Assembly (NCBI GenBank): GCA_036873755.1
Contig: JAVTVY010018744.1
Coordinates: 1 to 64,000 of the forward strand
DNA: 64,000 nt
Direction of reading: 5' to 3'
Origin: Hanleya hanleyi
Lineage: Eukaryota > Mollusca > Polyplacophora > Lepidopleurida > Hanleyidae
The translations under genes were made by a program, and so were the position numbers. This document shows, piece after piece, positions 1 through 10,990 of the stretch. A model generated the notes under the pieces. It was not told the origin of the DNA. It did not search any database and was given only the letters and a program-made list of their open reading frames with translations. Positions within the stretch are counted from its first letter, which is position 1. Each line of letters starts with the position of its first letter.

Positions 1-259
1 GTATATTGGTTAGAACGTCACACAAACTGTTTATCTCACTTGTTGTATATCATGGAGTACTAAAGAAAGGATAATAGACATCTTTATCAATCTTTTGTAA
101 ATCGTACGGATGTGTTTCATTCTTTACCCTTTATGGTAGTCATGCAACCTATTCAATCATCCTGAGTGTATTAAAAAAAAAGAACTGGATTGCATGTCAT
201 ACGGAACCATATATACAACTGATCAGGTTTTAATTATATGCATGTATTTCTCGCAACAG

Positions 260-385
260 GCCAAGAAGTCCACAATTCAGACTGGTGGGTTTCAGCAAAG
301 GTTGGATTACATCCAAGTGGACCTCAGCGCAACTAAAGCAAACTATCCTTCAACAGATCTGCTGCTTCAAGTTCAAGTTGGATAA
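260..385 (+). CDS. Last coding exon, probable GAB-like docking protein
   Basis: The sequence tttctcgcaacag just before 260 is a good splice acceptor, and the frame from 260 stays open for 41 codons to a TAA at 383-385. The exon starts on a codon boundary (phase 0). The peptide contains LDYIQVDLSATKA, which resembles the C-terminal SHP2-binding tyrosine motif of GAB adaptors (DYVQVD followed by a T-Q/K-A element). GAB-family proteins are cytoplasmic scaffolds phosphorylated by receptor tyrosine kinases. AATAAA signals at 423-428 and 599-604 follow, as expected for a terminal exon. The upstream exons, including any PH domain, lie outside the window. The exon call is fairly good. The family assignment rests on one short motif and is an inference; another tyrosine-phosphorylated scaffold is possible. 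Confidence 0.5.
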   Translation, partial: AKKSTIQTGGFQQRLDYIQVDLSATKANYPSTDLLLQVQVG

Positions 386-422
386 GAAGACTGTCACCCT
401 TGAATAATAATACTAATACTGC

Positions 423-604
423 AATAAATTCTCATACCAAAGACTGCATGTAAATACATAGATAGTACTGTGCTGTATGTTGTCTCAAGGATTTGTACTA
501 GTGGTTATATAAACTACACGTTTCTTGTTAAGAATCACCAGGTTTATTTTAAACATTTTATGATGTACTGTTTTGTCTCACTCCCAGTGCTTTCTCTGAA
601 TAAA
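423..604 (+). promoter_or_regulatory. Two candidate poly(A) signals in the 3' UTR
   Basis: AATAAA occurs at 423-428, 38 bases after the stop codon at 385, and again at 599-604, followed by a T/GT-rich stretch. The second is better placed relative to a downstream element. They would end the transcript that includes the exon at 260-385. Confidence 0.45.
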
Positions 605-707
605 ACGTTCTGTGCTCAAATATATATTTGTGTCTTCTTTTCCGGGAAAGTAAATATCTCGTGGCTACATACCTTTCATTACACGAATTTGCTATGATAC
701 TAAACAA

Positions 708-868
708 GGTACTTCAAGAGCACTTCAGAAGTGCATATGAAAGGTATCCTTCTGTAGAAGTGTGGATGAAGTGCCTTGCCATATAAGGGTACTTAAAGAG
801 CACTTCAGAAGTGCCTTTGAAGGTTACCCTTCTGTGGAAGGGTGGGTGGATGAAGTGCCTTTGCAGTA
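708..868. repeat. Two-copy tandem duplication, about 79 bp
   Basis: The string gagcacttcagaagtgc occurs at about 717 and 797, and the surrounding unit (gtactt...gatgaagtgcc) is repeated with roughly 79-bp spacing and a few substitutions. The reading frame across it (762-1067) looks like a by-product of the repeat, not a gene. Confidence 0.7.
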
Positions 869-1165
869 CCTTATTAACATATTTGAGGCACTCTTCAAAG
901 TACTTCCAAGTGATTTCAACGTGACTTCAATGCCCTTATATGGCATTGCCACAAAACAATACCCACACTGCAAGCACACTTCTGACTCTGAGCGTTGCAC
1001 TTCAAGGTTAAAATATGGCCACACTTTAAAGTTACTTCATGGTTACTTCAAATTACAACACATATAAGGGAAGTGGGAAGAGGTGCCGACATACTGACTG
1101 CGTCATATGACTTCACAGAATAGTCTTCTGGTAAACCTATTCCAAAGCACATACCAAGAATCTAA

Positions 1166-1290
1166 CGATTCGGAATATGTGTTGTATCTCAGGTACGCTT
1201 TTATTGTACCTGTTCATGTGGCAACATGGATGATATGACCACACGACCCCTAGCACCGGCATAAGCGGTATTAGATACAAATCTAGAGAG
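1166..1290 (-). mobile_element. Diverged fragment of Penelope-like element UTR
   Basis: This stretch aligns base by base, with many substitutions, to the region between the RT end and the endonuclease start of the Penelope-like element at 60.9-61.0 kb (reverse complement). It also aligns to the same part of the fragment at 15.1-15.2 kb. Shared landmarks are tgtatctcag, a 10-bp inverted repeat, and cccctag followed by taagcgg and attaga. It supplies a minus-strand AATAAA (1200-1205 on the plus strand), about 390 bp past the BTB stop codon, which could act as that gene's poly(A) signal. Confidence 0.5.
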
Positions 1291-1587
1291 CTATGACATG
1301 TATGATGGAAATGCTCTGACAACTCGTATACTGGCAATTGGTGAGCTGTTTCGCTGTGAAAGACACTTCTGGACAGTAAGGGGTATGATCTCCAACGAAA
1401 TGTCAGCTCAACAGCAATACAGAAGTTGCTGTTTATAGAATAACCTTGCGTTATATATGCTGACTTCCAAATGCCTATCAAAGTTGACTTCCAAATGCCT
1501 ATCAAAGTTATTGTTCAACATGTCCAAAGTCTGATTTCAATATACATGCAACGTAATGATTGTAATGAACCCCTTCATACACATTCA

Positions 1588-2620
1588 TTAGAGGTCTTCA
1601 GCAAAAGGGCGATATAATAGAAATCCTTCTAAACACGACCTTGGCAGAGATTTGTGAGTACTGATTCCAGACTCTTCAATTGTGATGTATCCTTGCTCTT
1701 TTTCCTCAGGTTTATTTAGTATTTCATAATTGAGATCCAAAATGTAATCTTTATCATGTTGAAGCAACATTGGTACACAAAGATTCACATAAAAACGATC
1801 GAAGTGCTTTGTCGTTTTCACAGAAAAATTTGAACATTCTTGCTGGAGCACCTTTTCCTCACCAGGACAGTTCAATACCACCTTCCCCTGAACATTCACA
1901 GGTGCACTCCGATCAATAACTCTGATGTAACATGAAAACCCCAGCAAAAATCTGGTTTTATCAGTTTGAACTCGAATTGATTGACAAACTGTTGCTGGCA
2001 GATGTGTTAAAATTAGGGAACCATGCTGGTTGAGATGCACATTCCGTGAAAAGGATTGACGTTTGAAAACGTTGAAGCTGGTGGGGTGTTGTAAAGGATT
2101 GGTTACGTTGAGCAGCAATTGCAGTAGCTCGTCCTTGGTCAGAACATCATCCTTGACCACTTCCTCTGAGACTTCCATTGCAGTTAGACATGGAAAACGA
2201 AGGAGGTTAATTGTGAAGCCTAGGACACTTCTAAAGTTCTCTCCTGTTGGCTCTAGGTTTTGCTCTTGGCACCTTAACCTGGTCCATTTCATGGCTGCTC
2301 TGTATACCTCAGTTTCATGTATACTCAGGGTGTCTCGCTGTAAAATAAGGTCCAGGGCTTCATGGCTGATCTTGGAAAATTCCTGGCCACACAGCAATTT
2401 CTTTGCATGGAAGTCCACAAATAATAAACAATGCTCTTGTAGCTGATGAAGATCTAGCAGTATTGCCGATTGTAGGCAGGTAAGCACAGTCATCCCACAC
2501 AGATTTTCTGATAGGTAAGCACAACATCTCTCAGTCAAAGACTGCAGGCGATATTTGTGAGAAAGGTGCAATAACTGTACTGCCATCTTGTCCATCTTAG
2601 TTTTGTCTGTGTAAATAAAC
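1588..2620 (-). CDS. BTB-BACK-PHR protein, 3' exon (end of BTB to stop)
   Basis: This is the last exon of a BTB/POZ protein of the BTBD1/2/3/6 type. Such proteins are substrate adaptors for Cullin-3 ubiquitin ligases. The exon starts at 2620 after the acceptor ctgtacttcacag and opens with FIYTDKTKMDKM, the end of the BTB fold. The first ATG in the exon (2595) is therefore internal, not the start. A BACK domain follows (ISHEALDLILQRDTLSI, then an ETEVY..A..W motif), and then a diverged PHR domain ending in CLEGFLLYRPF and a stop at 1588. The frame is intact over 344 codons, unlike almost every other ORF in the window. Exon phase matches the BTB exon at 5143-4858 exactly. The PHR domain is less conserved than in vertebrate BTBD6, so I leave the symbol empty. 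Confidence 0.88.
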
Positions 2621-2749
2621 CTGTGAAGTACAGGGGGAAGGGAGACAAAGATTCAGATGCAATTTAGAGTTTTATCCACATTCATTATTAGAATACACCA
2701 TATTCCAATGCAATAGTAGACATAAGCTGATGAATTAAAAAAAAATGAT

Positions 2750-2955
2750 TGAGTAGGATTTAACATCACATTCAACAATAGTTCAGTCATATCACGGTGA
2801 ACCAACTAGGCCCCACCCAGTCAAGCTGCTTCCCTGTTGCTTCAAAGAAGCAAATCTTTGACAAAACAATGAACCAAACACCCATCATGCACCCTATAAA
2901 ACACAAGACACAGGGAGGATGCTTGCATTGGTGCAATTAAAGTGCTAGATGGGCC
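2750..2955. repeat. SINE-like interspersed repeat, copy A (in BTB intron)
   Basis: About 200 bp here aligns to 15606-15835: attcaacaatagttcagtc / ttcaacaatatttcagc, then gaaccaactaggccccaccc / gaaccaactaagcaccaccc, then caccctataaaacac. It ends near a gtgcta element. Both copies are diverged. No RNA polymerase III box is obvious, so SINE is a guess from size. Confidence 0.55.
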
Positions 2956-3747
2956 ATTTTCATGAAAATGTACAAATAACAGTTAAGACAAATTTTCTTA
3001 CATTTTTTTTTAATTTTACGGCCAGAGATTTGCTGGAAATGCCAGATGATTAAACAATCTATAGTTTTTCTCTATTGTAAAATGTCTATTTTGGCAAAGA
3101 TAACTGCTTTAAAAAATTAAATTTTCAAATCTGAAAATGAATTTGTCTTTACCGTTATCATTGCAAATGCAGTTTGAAGGTTAACAATTTTTAAGCAACA
3201 CAGTATTTAATAAAAAAAAACTTTCTGTTGGATACTATTATGTAAAATATATGACCATATGAAGTCCTCTTCATTTCACATATCTTGACATGTGAAAAAA
3301 TGTTTCGAAAAGATTGCATTTATTCAGCTGTCTTTACCGTTATCAGGAAGTTTTTTTGTGAAATTTTGCACAGGATATGTCATATAGAGGGCACCACTGT
3401 CATTGTTAAAAGCACCAGGGTGTGGGCAGTCATTTTCCGTCCAGCCTTGTGGCAACAGAACACATATTTTCTACAAATTTGAAAAAAAATAATCTGTGTC
3501 ACACTTATTGTCCATCTTTACCATTAGTGAGGTATGTCAGTTAAGTTATTTATCATTGTTACCACTAATCCAGTTCAGCCTACATCATGCTGACATAATC
3601 TGTCTTTACCATTATTCAAACTTGTCTTACATAACGGTAAAGACAAGAATGTAACGATAAGGACTAAACAAATTCTTTGCCAACTAACAGTTATTGAGAA
3701 AATTGAAATGACAACTCTGATTATAAATTTTCTTGGAATTTGAAAAA

Positions 3748-4605
3748 CAGCAAAAGAATGTTTAGCAAAAGGCAGCTTGACTTTCATTAGAAAAATAAAA
3801 CCGGTTAGTTAACCCTACCTGTCCTGGCCCTACCAAACTTTCTGCGATATCTCTGGAACGACAAGAAATGGAGAGCTGTAACTCTGACTTTATATTTTAT
3901 CATATTGGGGTCATTTTTAGCCTATTTGCATGAGGATCATGGGAAAATTCAAGATGGCGACCACATGGGTACCAGAAATATGATTTTTTTTCTCGTCATA
4001 TTTCTTCAAAATTTCTGCTTTTCCGCAACGAAAAGTGAACAGAAACTATTTTATTTCACATCACATTAATATTTGCTAATTTATCATGCAGTTTTTGCGG
4101 AGAAATTGCATAAATAAAATATCTGACCAAAAAATAGCCCCAAAAATGCCGTTTTTGAAAATGACGTCACTGTGACATCATCGAAGTGGCCATCTTGGAT
4201 TTTTTTACATTTTCTGGTAGAGCTTGACCCGAGGGTATGGTGTGGTAAGTTTCAGCTCCCTAGCTCATGGGGTAAGAAAAATAATTAGGGGGTTCGACCC
4301 CCCCCCACCCAGGCTAGGATACGTCCCAAAAAGCCTAGGCCAGATAGGGTTAAAAGAGAAGAAAACTAAATGGTCTTGAGTTCAATGTCTTCACCATCAC
4401 CTGATAATACCATGGGCTAGAATGGGTGAAACTTATCTAGCCATTTTTGGGGGTTAAGTAAAGCGACTCTAGCTTAGTTGACTGGAAAACAGTCTTTGTG
4501 GCCTACAAGGTCTTAAATAATTCCATTTTGATAGCCACTGCACAAAATAAATTTTAGATTTGTCTTTACCGTGATTTGTATGTTTTCATGAAAATGGTCC
4601 AGATA
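3748..4605. repeat. Interspersed repeat family R2, copy A
   Basis: This matches 32443-32790 from gcaaaagaatgtttagcaaa to gtatgttttcatgaaaatg, with about 85 percent identity by eye. Copy A is interrupted by the TTAA-flanked MITE at 3813-4349. Family members and the sequence to the left (3140-3660) repeatedly contain tgtctttaccgtta or its reverse complement, suggesting a satellite-like core. Confidence 0.7.
3809..4353. mobile_element. piggyBac-type MITE with TTAA duplication
   Basis: TTAA at 3809-3812 and 4350-4353 brackets a 537-bp insert. Its ends are imperfect inverted repeats: CCCTACCTGTCCTGGCCC on the left, and on the right CCCTATCTGGCCTAGGC read on the minus strand. TTAA targets and CCC-starting termini are the signature of piggyBac transposons. 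The related repeat at 32443-32790 has a single TTAA (32497-32500) at the same place and no insert, so it acts as an empty site. There is no transposase ORF, so the element is non-autonomous. Confidence 0.78.
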
Positions 4606-4665
4606 CCACATTATCAATTTCCTGTAGCTTCTCAGCAAAATGCATTAAAACAAAAGGGTGGTAAT

Positions 4666-4692
4666 ATATATGGTATATATATATATATATAT
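4666..4692. repeat. (TA)n microsatellite
   Basis: A simple run of alternating T and A, broken once by gg. Confidence 0.85.
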
Positions 4693-4857
4693 GGAACTTT
4701 TGGCCTCAAAAAGATGAAGAAACAGTCATGGAAACAAGGAAGTAGATGAGGGAAAGCTAGTGGGAATATCAGAGGTGATGTGTGTGGCTTGTTTCAGCTC
4801 TACGTTTTTACATTGACAGTAGGAGAGCAAAAGTCTGACAATAGCATAATGACTCAC

Positions 4858-5143
4858 AAAAGCATAGCAGAGAAGACAGAAGAGTGCGTGTCTGTTATCT
4901 TGACAACTGGGTATGCATCTTTCTCTCCGGCAGGTCCATACAGCATGGCCTCAAAAACAGGACTACGGGCAGCTAACATCAACTTATGGGCTTCAAGACT
5001 CACTGCCTCCTCGTCTGGGAAGTCAAAGCGGACATCGCACAGGTGCTGCTTTGACAGAATGGACCCCAGACAATCCTGAAGTGATTTACCAAACTGCCAG
5101 TCTATCTCAATACCAGCTCGGTCCTCGCTGGATGAAGATGCAA
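4858..5143 (-). CDS. BTB-domain exon of the BTB-BACK-PHR gene
   Basis: Read on the minus strand, this exon encodes the first two thirds of a BTB/POZ domain: WQFGKSLQDCLG, then LCDVRFDFP, AHKLMLAARSPVFEAMLYG and FSAML. The H-K-x-x-L-A-A-R-S-P-V-F core is diagnostic of BTB domains. It begins after the acceptor gactacttccag and ends at 4858 before the donor GTGAGT. The last codon is split after two bases, and the 3' exon starts at 2620 with the single base that completes it, so the join is in phase. No in-frame ATG precedes the BTB core, so at least one upstream exon must lie beyond the LINE at 5164-7053. I could not identify it between 7.1 and 10.4 kb. Confidence 0.85.
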
Positions 5144-5149
5144 CTGGAA

Positions 5150-7067
5150 GTAGTCAAAATTATTTTTATTTTTTTTATTATTAATTTTTTTTTTATTCAG
5201 GTCCTCATACATCGTATGATTATCATACATATATAACAGTCCTAATAATATAGTCTGCAACTTATTAGCTATTTCCAATCAGTTTTATGAATAAAATAAT
5301 ATATCTATTCTTGTATTGTTTACGATTTGCATGGTCAGTTCTATTACAACAGTCTTAATACAAATTGAATGTGATTCGTAAACTAATTAAATGTCTATTC
5401 AATGTTCATTAAATTTATGTATCTGCTATGACACTTGTCAACTGAACAGGATCTGTGAAGCTGCTTTTCAATAAAACATCATACCAAGCTAAGCCACTTG
5501 TTCCACTTGTCATTAAATTTAGTGATATTGCTTGCCAACTTTGAATTTATCTTTTCCGCCATATAATATTTTTTCAAGTCACATTTGAAACAATCCAACA
5601 TTGGTTGTGAGTGATTTATACTTGCTCTAAAAATACCGAAATTAATCAGTAGTGAGATCAAATTTACAATCTGCATATTTTTGCCAGTAAATCCAAAAAT
5701 AATTGTACATGGTGTGAAATGTATTTCTAAAGTTGTAGTATTGGTAACCCATTCTTTCACCTTCGTTCTGAAAGCAATAGACTTTGGGCACTCAACCAGC
5801 AAATGAGTAATAGTCTCTATTTTATCTGTACAGGAGAGGCATATATTGCTATCAACCAGGTTCATCTTGAACAGCAAATCTCTGCATGTCAATATGCGAG
5901 ACAGTATTCTATATTTAAACCACCAAAGCTTAGTATCCATAGTAATTACTTTGCTCAATGTATAGATTTTAGACCAATCAATATCATTTGCACTCAATCC
6001 CAGCTCCGACTCCCAGCGCTGTTCAAATTTAATAGGAAAAGGAAGCTGTTTTTTAAATACAGAATTATATAATGAACAACCTTTTTCTACTGACAATATA
6101 GTTTGTAAGTAAAACTGTGGAAAAGGACCATAATACCTTTTATGGGATTTGCTATTCAGATTTACCTGCTTGACATAATCCAGTATACAATTCCTTAGAC
6201 CATAGAACAGTGTATATGGAACCTTAATATTGAAAGTCTCACAAATGTTTCCATAAGAACAGATAAACCCATTTTCATCAAATAAATCAGACACCAACAT
6301 TATGCCATTATTGTACCAGTCCTTATAGAAGACACTTTCTTTACCAATAACAAAATTATTATTATACCATAAAGGCTGAGTAAAGACATCAAATATACTT
6401 TGTACTCGCAAATTTTGTGCAAAACTCACATAAGCTATAAATACATCTTTCCAGAAGGCATTTGTAGTAGCTTGTGCCTTCCTTTTAATAAAGTCAGGTC
6501 CAATAGTCCACAAACTTTGCGTTGAAATACCCTGAGTATCTGCTAATAATGACGACCATTGAGCCTGATTTCGAAAAATTCTTCGGATCCATGATAACTT
6601 CAAAGATTTGATATAAGATCCAACATGGATCATGTTTAAACCCCCTTTTGCAATTGGTTGAACCGCCACTTTTCTGGATATTTTATCCGGTTTATCATTC
6701 CAAACAAAGTTAAAAAATAGTTTCTCACATTCGTCTAGAAAATGTTCACTTGGGTCAGGAAGGGCTAAAAATAAGTAATTTAATTTAGGGACTAGCAAGG
6801 ATTTAATTATAGTAATCTTCCCATAGGGGGTCAGATTTCTTCCTTTCCACATTGCAAGATTCCTACGAATCTCTTTGTATTTTCTGGCATAATTTACCTC
6901 CGGCATTTTCTTCAAATCTTGGCAGAGGGTGATACCGAGAAAGTCAAAAGCGTCATCACACCATGCCAATCGTAATTCTGGACAGATGGGCTTCTGTTTT
7001 TCAGAGCGGCCAAAGAATAAAATATTGGTTTTGTCTATATATTGTCTATCTATGTAGTCAAAATTAT
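5150..7067 (-). mobile_element. 5'-truncated L1/Tx1-group LINE with 14-bp TSD
   Basis: The 14-mer gtagtcaaaattat occurs at 5150-5163 and 7054-7067 and brackets a 1,890-bp insert. Just inside the left copy, on the minus strand, the element ends with AATAAA and an A-rich tail, as expected for a retrotransposon 3' end. The right end starts abruptly inside the RT palm, a typical 5' truncation. It lies in the intron upstream of the BTB exon, in the same orientation as the gene. Its tail ends only 20 bases from the exon. Confidence 0.9.
5479..7053 (-). pseudogene. LINE ORF2 C-terminal part (end of RT and Cys-His domain)
   Basis: The frame is open for about 525 codons inside the LINE. It contains KTNILFFG near its start, then FLGITL, KITIIKSLLVPKLNYLFLAL, KGGLNMIHV and LSWIRRIF, all typical of the RT thumb region of L1/Tx1-group LINEs. 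Near the C-terminus is ICLSC followed by THLLVECP, a C-x2-C...H...C motif common in L1-type ORF2 proteins. The RT catalytic motifs and the endonuclease are missing, so the copy is dead although no stop interrupts the remaining frame. The first eight codons of the open frame (MFSHNFDY) come from flanking sequence and the target-site duplication, not the element. Confidence 0.85.
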
Positions 7068-7329
7068 GGCTGAACAATTATCACAGTCTAGTAGTGGAGC
7101 ATACATGTATATATCATTATAGAATGTATCAAACTTGCAGGTAACATATGACAAGTATCAGACACCTAACGTAATGCTCCCTGTAATCAGTTCTATTATT
7201 TTTTAGCAAGAGCCTTATAGGATACAACATAATGCATGCCTTAGGTCTATAACTATATTGTAGAATTAGACCTTCATGAAATAGGCCAAGGTCGGTCAAC
7301 TTGAATAGGCTACTAAATAATCACCAGTT

Positions 7330-7870
7330 ACATATGTACTCTCATATAAATTTGAAGAGCCATAATAACGCAATAACTTGAATTTGACCTTGAAAAAAGC
7401 CAAGGTCAATCAAATTGGAAAGGCTTCTGGCATGTCTGGTCGATCACCAGTTGCATATGTAGTGATGGAGAGGCTAGATGTAATCCTTCAAAAGTTATCT
7501 CCAATACTCAAATTTGACCTCGAGAAATATGTTATATGGAATATATTATGCTTCAATGGACGGCTGAATTATGGATGATGGACCAGATACTTGTAATCTG
7601 ACCCATTATCAGTTAAATATGTTATATGAATTTAGAAAGCCTGGCTATAATCATTCAAGAGATATTGTGTTAACAAGCATGTTGGACAGACATATGGAGA
7701 GATTGACCAAGCAGAAAATACCCTTTGGCCAAACTTGGCAGGATGTATCTGTAGCTTAGACTTCACAATTCACATCGAGTCTGAATGGTACTTAAAGCAT
7801 AAGCACAAGAATTTTCAATGATTTACTGTATTTTCAATCACAGTGACCTTGACCTTTGACATTTTGACCT
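7330..7870. repeat. Repeat family R3 (GACCTTGA-containing core), copy 1
   Basis: Recurring blocks such as tttgaccttga, aggcttctggcatgtctgg, gatcaccagttgcatatg and gagaggctagatgtaatcc also occur, diverged, at 20690-21080, 25780-26100, 27860-28200 (inverted) and 57600-57940. Blocks recur every 130-160 bp. The short ORFs here are by-products. Confidence 0.6.
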
Positions 7871-8029
7871 CAAAATGAATAAGGTTCCTCGCTGACTCAT
7901 GAGTAAGACATACCACAAGTTTGGAACCAATCCATGATAAGGAACTGGCAATATTGCACAGACAAGCAAAAGTTAATAGACGTATAGAAAGACAGATGGA
8001 TGGAAACTGTGATCGCAATATATATGACC

Positions 8030-10440
8030 TCGTCTATCGTATCCTCATAACAGGGGTATTACACCCCTGACCACAGTCGAATGTGCTCTCCGGAGCTGGA
8101 TGAAACACTGGTGCAACTGATGTTTCAATTGTCAATTCCCGATTTGAAAAGGGGACCTTCCAAACAGTACAGCGATGTCCGAGAGGCTAGTGAGTGACAA
8201 ACAGCAAGTACATTGTTTTATTCGCTAACTAACCTGAAATGACAGAAAGGCTGTCATAACAACATGAACCTTTAGCATATCTACAAAAATTAATTAGAAT
8301 ACGGCGCTTTTATTTGCATTCAGCGACAATGCTATACAGTCGACATGTGATTGCCTGACAAGCCTTCACCCCTACACCGTCAGTAATACCATCCATTGCA
8401 TTACACACTCGGCAGTCCATACGCGTTGACTATATTCATGCGAAATACAAACAAGAATCAATAACATGAACTCGTTAGCAGTGAAACCAGTGTAGGTTAT
8501 TAATGAACAGATTTTCTGAGATATTTGTTAATGAATTAATGAGATTATTACGTTGATAGAAGGTGGTTTGTATTGGCGGAGTAATCTCTATGCTGAGAGT
8601 ATGTTAACAATATTTCAATTGCGGGCAGGGTTTGAAGCCAGGCGATGGTCGTTCAGCTGACATGCGCTGTACGGAGTTTGCGTCTACCCATATAATAACC
8701 ATGCCCATGGGCTTATTAAGGGATCGATTGGTTGGCAGGACGACTTTAGTCCTTTGCACATGCAAATGAAACAAATTAGATCTATTGAACACAGACCTGT
8801 TGGTCACAAACAAAATGTCAAAAGAGATATTTAGGAAAGATGTAGAGATCTTCCATGACTGCTCCAAGAAAATAATAAACATGACCAGGAGTATTCAGAT
8901 TTGTTATGATCGTGGAAACCCTGGTTGAAGTATTTAGTTGAAATTAGGTCAATTCAAGATGAGCTATTATCTCCGGTCCCCCATGAACATTTGGCATGTT
9001 TGGAGAAAGTTACAATGTAAATTAAGCATTTTCAACTGGTGCGAATGAGAAGAAAATTAGATTAATCCAAGAAATCTGCCTTTCAATGGTACTGACTATC
9101 GAACGGTTGAGACCTACATGTATTTACCCAGTATATCTTTCGTGAAATTGTGGACATATTGATTCAGTAGTTTATGATTTATCATTCAAATGGGAAAATG
9201 TGATAGACCATTGTATAAGTGCATATTAAGGCAGATTTGGGAAATGGGGGCATGGAGGATCAACCCTATGACATCCCAGTATATTCAGGCAGATTTGGGA
9301 ATTGGAGCATGGAGAATCAACCCTAGATTAAAACAAATCAAAGTATATTAACTCTTTCCCCGATAGACTTGCGGGGTATCTCTCTCTCTGACCCGTAATA
9401 GATTTGGAGTGGGTCTTTAACCCATAGACTCATTTCAATTTTCATACTTTTTCAGTGATGTCAAATATCCCATTTATGTCCCATGTCATCATGTGGAGAA
9501 ATATTTACCAATGATCTCCCTCAGACCCATTCTATGTTATTTTTTCACGTTTTATACCAATATCAGCAACATTTATTCTAAAAATAAGTAATCTTGTAGA
9601 AAATGTGTTGTCTCGTGCTTTCCGTCTGTTGAAAATCACGAAAAAAAGCGAAAAAATTGTTGCATTTTAGCATCGCTTCCCAGCATTTACATCTTGGTTT
9701 TTGTGCTGCCATTTCCATATTATCATATATCGTTGTGAAGCTAATTCTCCGTAGATTCGGGATTTGGCAGTGACATCACGAGATGGCAGGTATAGAATGA
9801 GCTTTTAACTGTTATAATCCCAAAAACTTCCGCAAAGGAGAATGAAGACTGGTAATAAATATTCATAAGGTGAAGTAAAACAGCATCACAGATTGGCCAA
9901 GGCTGAGCGACGTTTTCAGAGGCCAGGCCTGATTGGAGCAACACGGTTTGTTTGCGCGTGGTCGCCATGGTCACTTGTTGATGAGAGGCAGCATGAGCAG
10001 GTCGAGGAGAACAGCGGACAAACATTTTAAAACGGAGCTCAACAGGTCCCAGGAAAATGTTTATAATACACCCAGATGCACGGATTTGATGAGTTAGTCA
10101 TCAATGTCAGATACTCTGGTTGTTTATACTCGCGTTACATGAAATATTCAGGAATTTGGAAGCAGATTTTACTATTTTTCAACGTTTCTCTTGGAGTACA
10201 CCAAACACATTTGGGGTTAAATCACGCCTTTTTTTCGTCAATTATTTCTGTTCCTCTTTCGCTTTCATTTTACCCTTATTACAAAACATACCAAGTCCAT
10301 ATAGTCAGATTTATTGAAATTTTGGCTAAGGCTTTCTGAAAATGCATAGTTTTTATTAGGTTTTACTCAAAGCAAACACAAACAAATGAAAAATTTGAAA
10401 ATCAATTTTCAATTTCATATTTCTAAGCTTAAAGTTACCT
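8030..10440. other. Intergenic or intronic, no gene recognised
   Basis: I found no convincing exon or transposon on either strand. A small duplication is visible: ggcagatttggga recurs at 9232 and 9289, each followed by catgga and atcaaccct, with 57-bp spacing. The stretch 9880-10030 is relatively CpG-rich, with a minus-strand frame starting ATGTTTGTCCGC, and could hold a 5' exon of the BTB gene, but no matching donor stands out. Confidence 0.4.
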
Positions 10441-10659
10441 TCACATACCTTATTGCTATCATGTTCTTATGCGATGGACGATTGTAATTACATTACCACA
10501 GAACCAAAAAGCCCCCATGGTCCCCAATGCCCATGCGTGAATACCCAGAATCCTCTCTGATCTGACCACATCACATCCTTCTTTCCTATTCCAATTGCAG
10601 TGTGAATAACCCTGAGATAAACTCTCACATCTTACAGGTGCCGAACCAGTGCCAAATCC

Positions 10660-10990
10660 CATTTGGGAATCTGCGGCATCAGAGTAGGCCTTTCTACTCA
10701 AAAAGAGCAGAAAGTTGACGTCGAGCGATGGGTTGACACCTGTGGTCAACTGAATTACCTGTGATAGCCGACCGTTAGCTGTCAACCGTGGCCGGAACAA
10801 GTTGCCGGTCATGGAACAGATGCAAAAGGAATTCTGCTACCTGCTGAACAGAGGCAGTGGTTGGAAAAATTCCTCGTTTAGAACACCAGGTAGCAAAGAT
10901 CTTTCACTTGTTCTGGTACATCGCAGATGTTGGTGGACCGGACCATCCTTTCGGACGCTTTGACAGAAAATCCAGCCTTAGTGAGCTGAT
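10660..10990 (-). pseudogene. Start of DIRS tyrosine recombinase, truncated
   Basis: After RNase H, the frames read FSVKASERMVRSTNI, then (other frame) a segment resembling the SAM-like core-binding domain of YR integrases, and near the left end VERPTLMPQIPKWDLALV. This order matches the N-terminal part of DIRS recombinases. The catalytic R-H-R-Y part is missing: sequence after about 10,660 no longer resembles a recombinase. The element therefore lacks its integration enzyme. Confidence 0.5.

Noticed and set aside
2063..2446. Plus-strand ORF of 127 codons
   Set aside because: Antisense shadow of the BTB exon.
1588..2595. A complete 335-codon BTB-family gene starting at 2595
   Set aside because: Coding continues upstream of that ATG to a splice acceptor at 2621, and the missing BTB half is found in the exon at 5143-4858.
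9741..10025. First exon of the BTB gene
   Set aside because: The CpG-rich start and ATG are suggestive, but no donor in the phase needed by the BTB exon stands out and the frame has no BTBD-like N-terminus.
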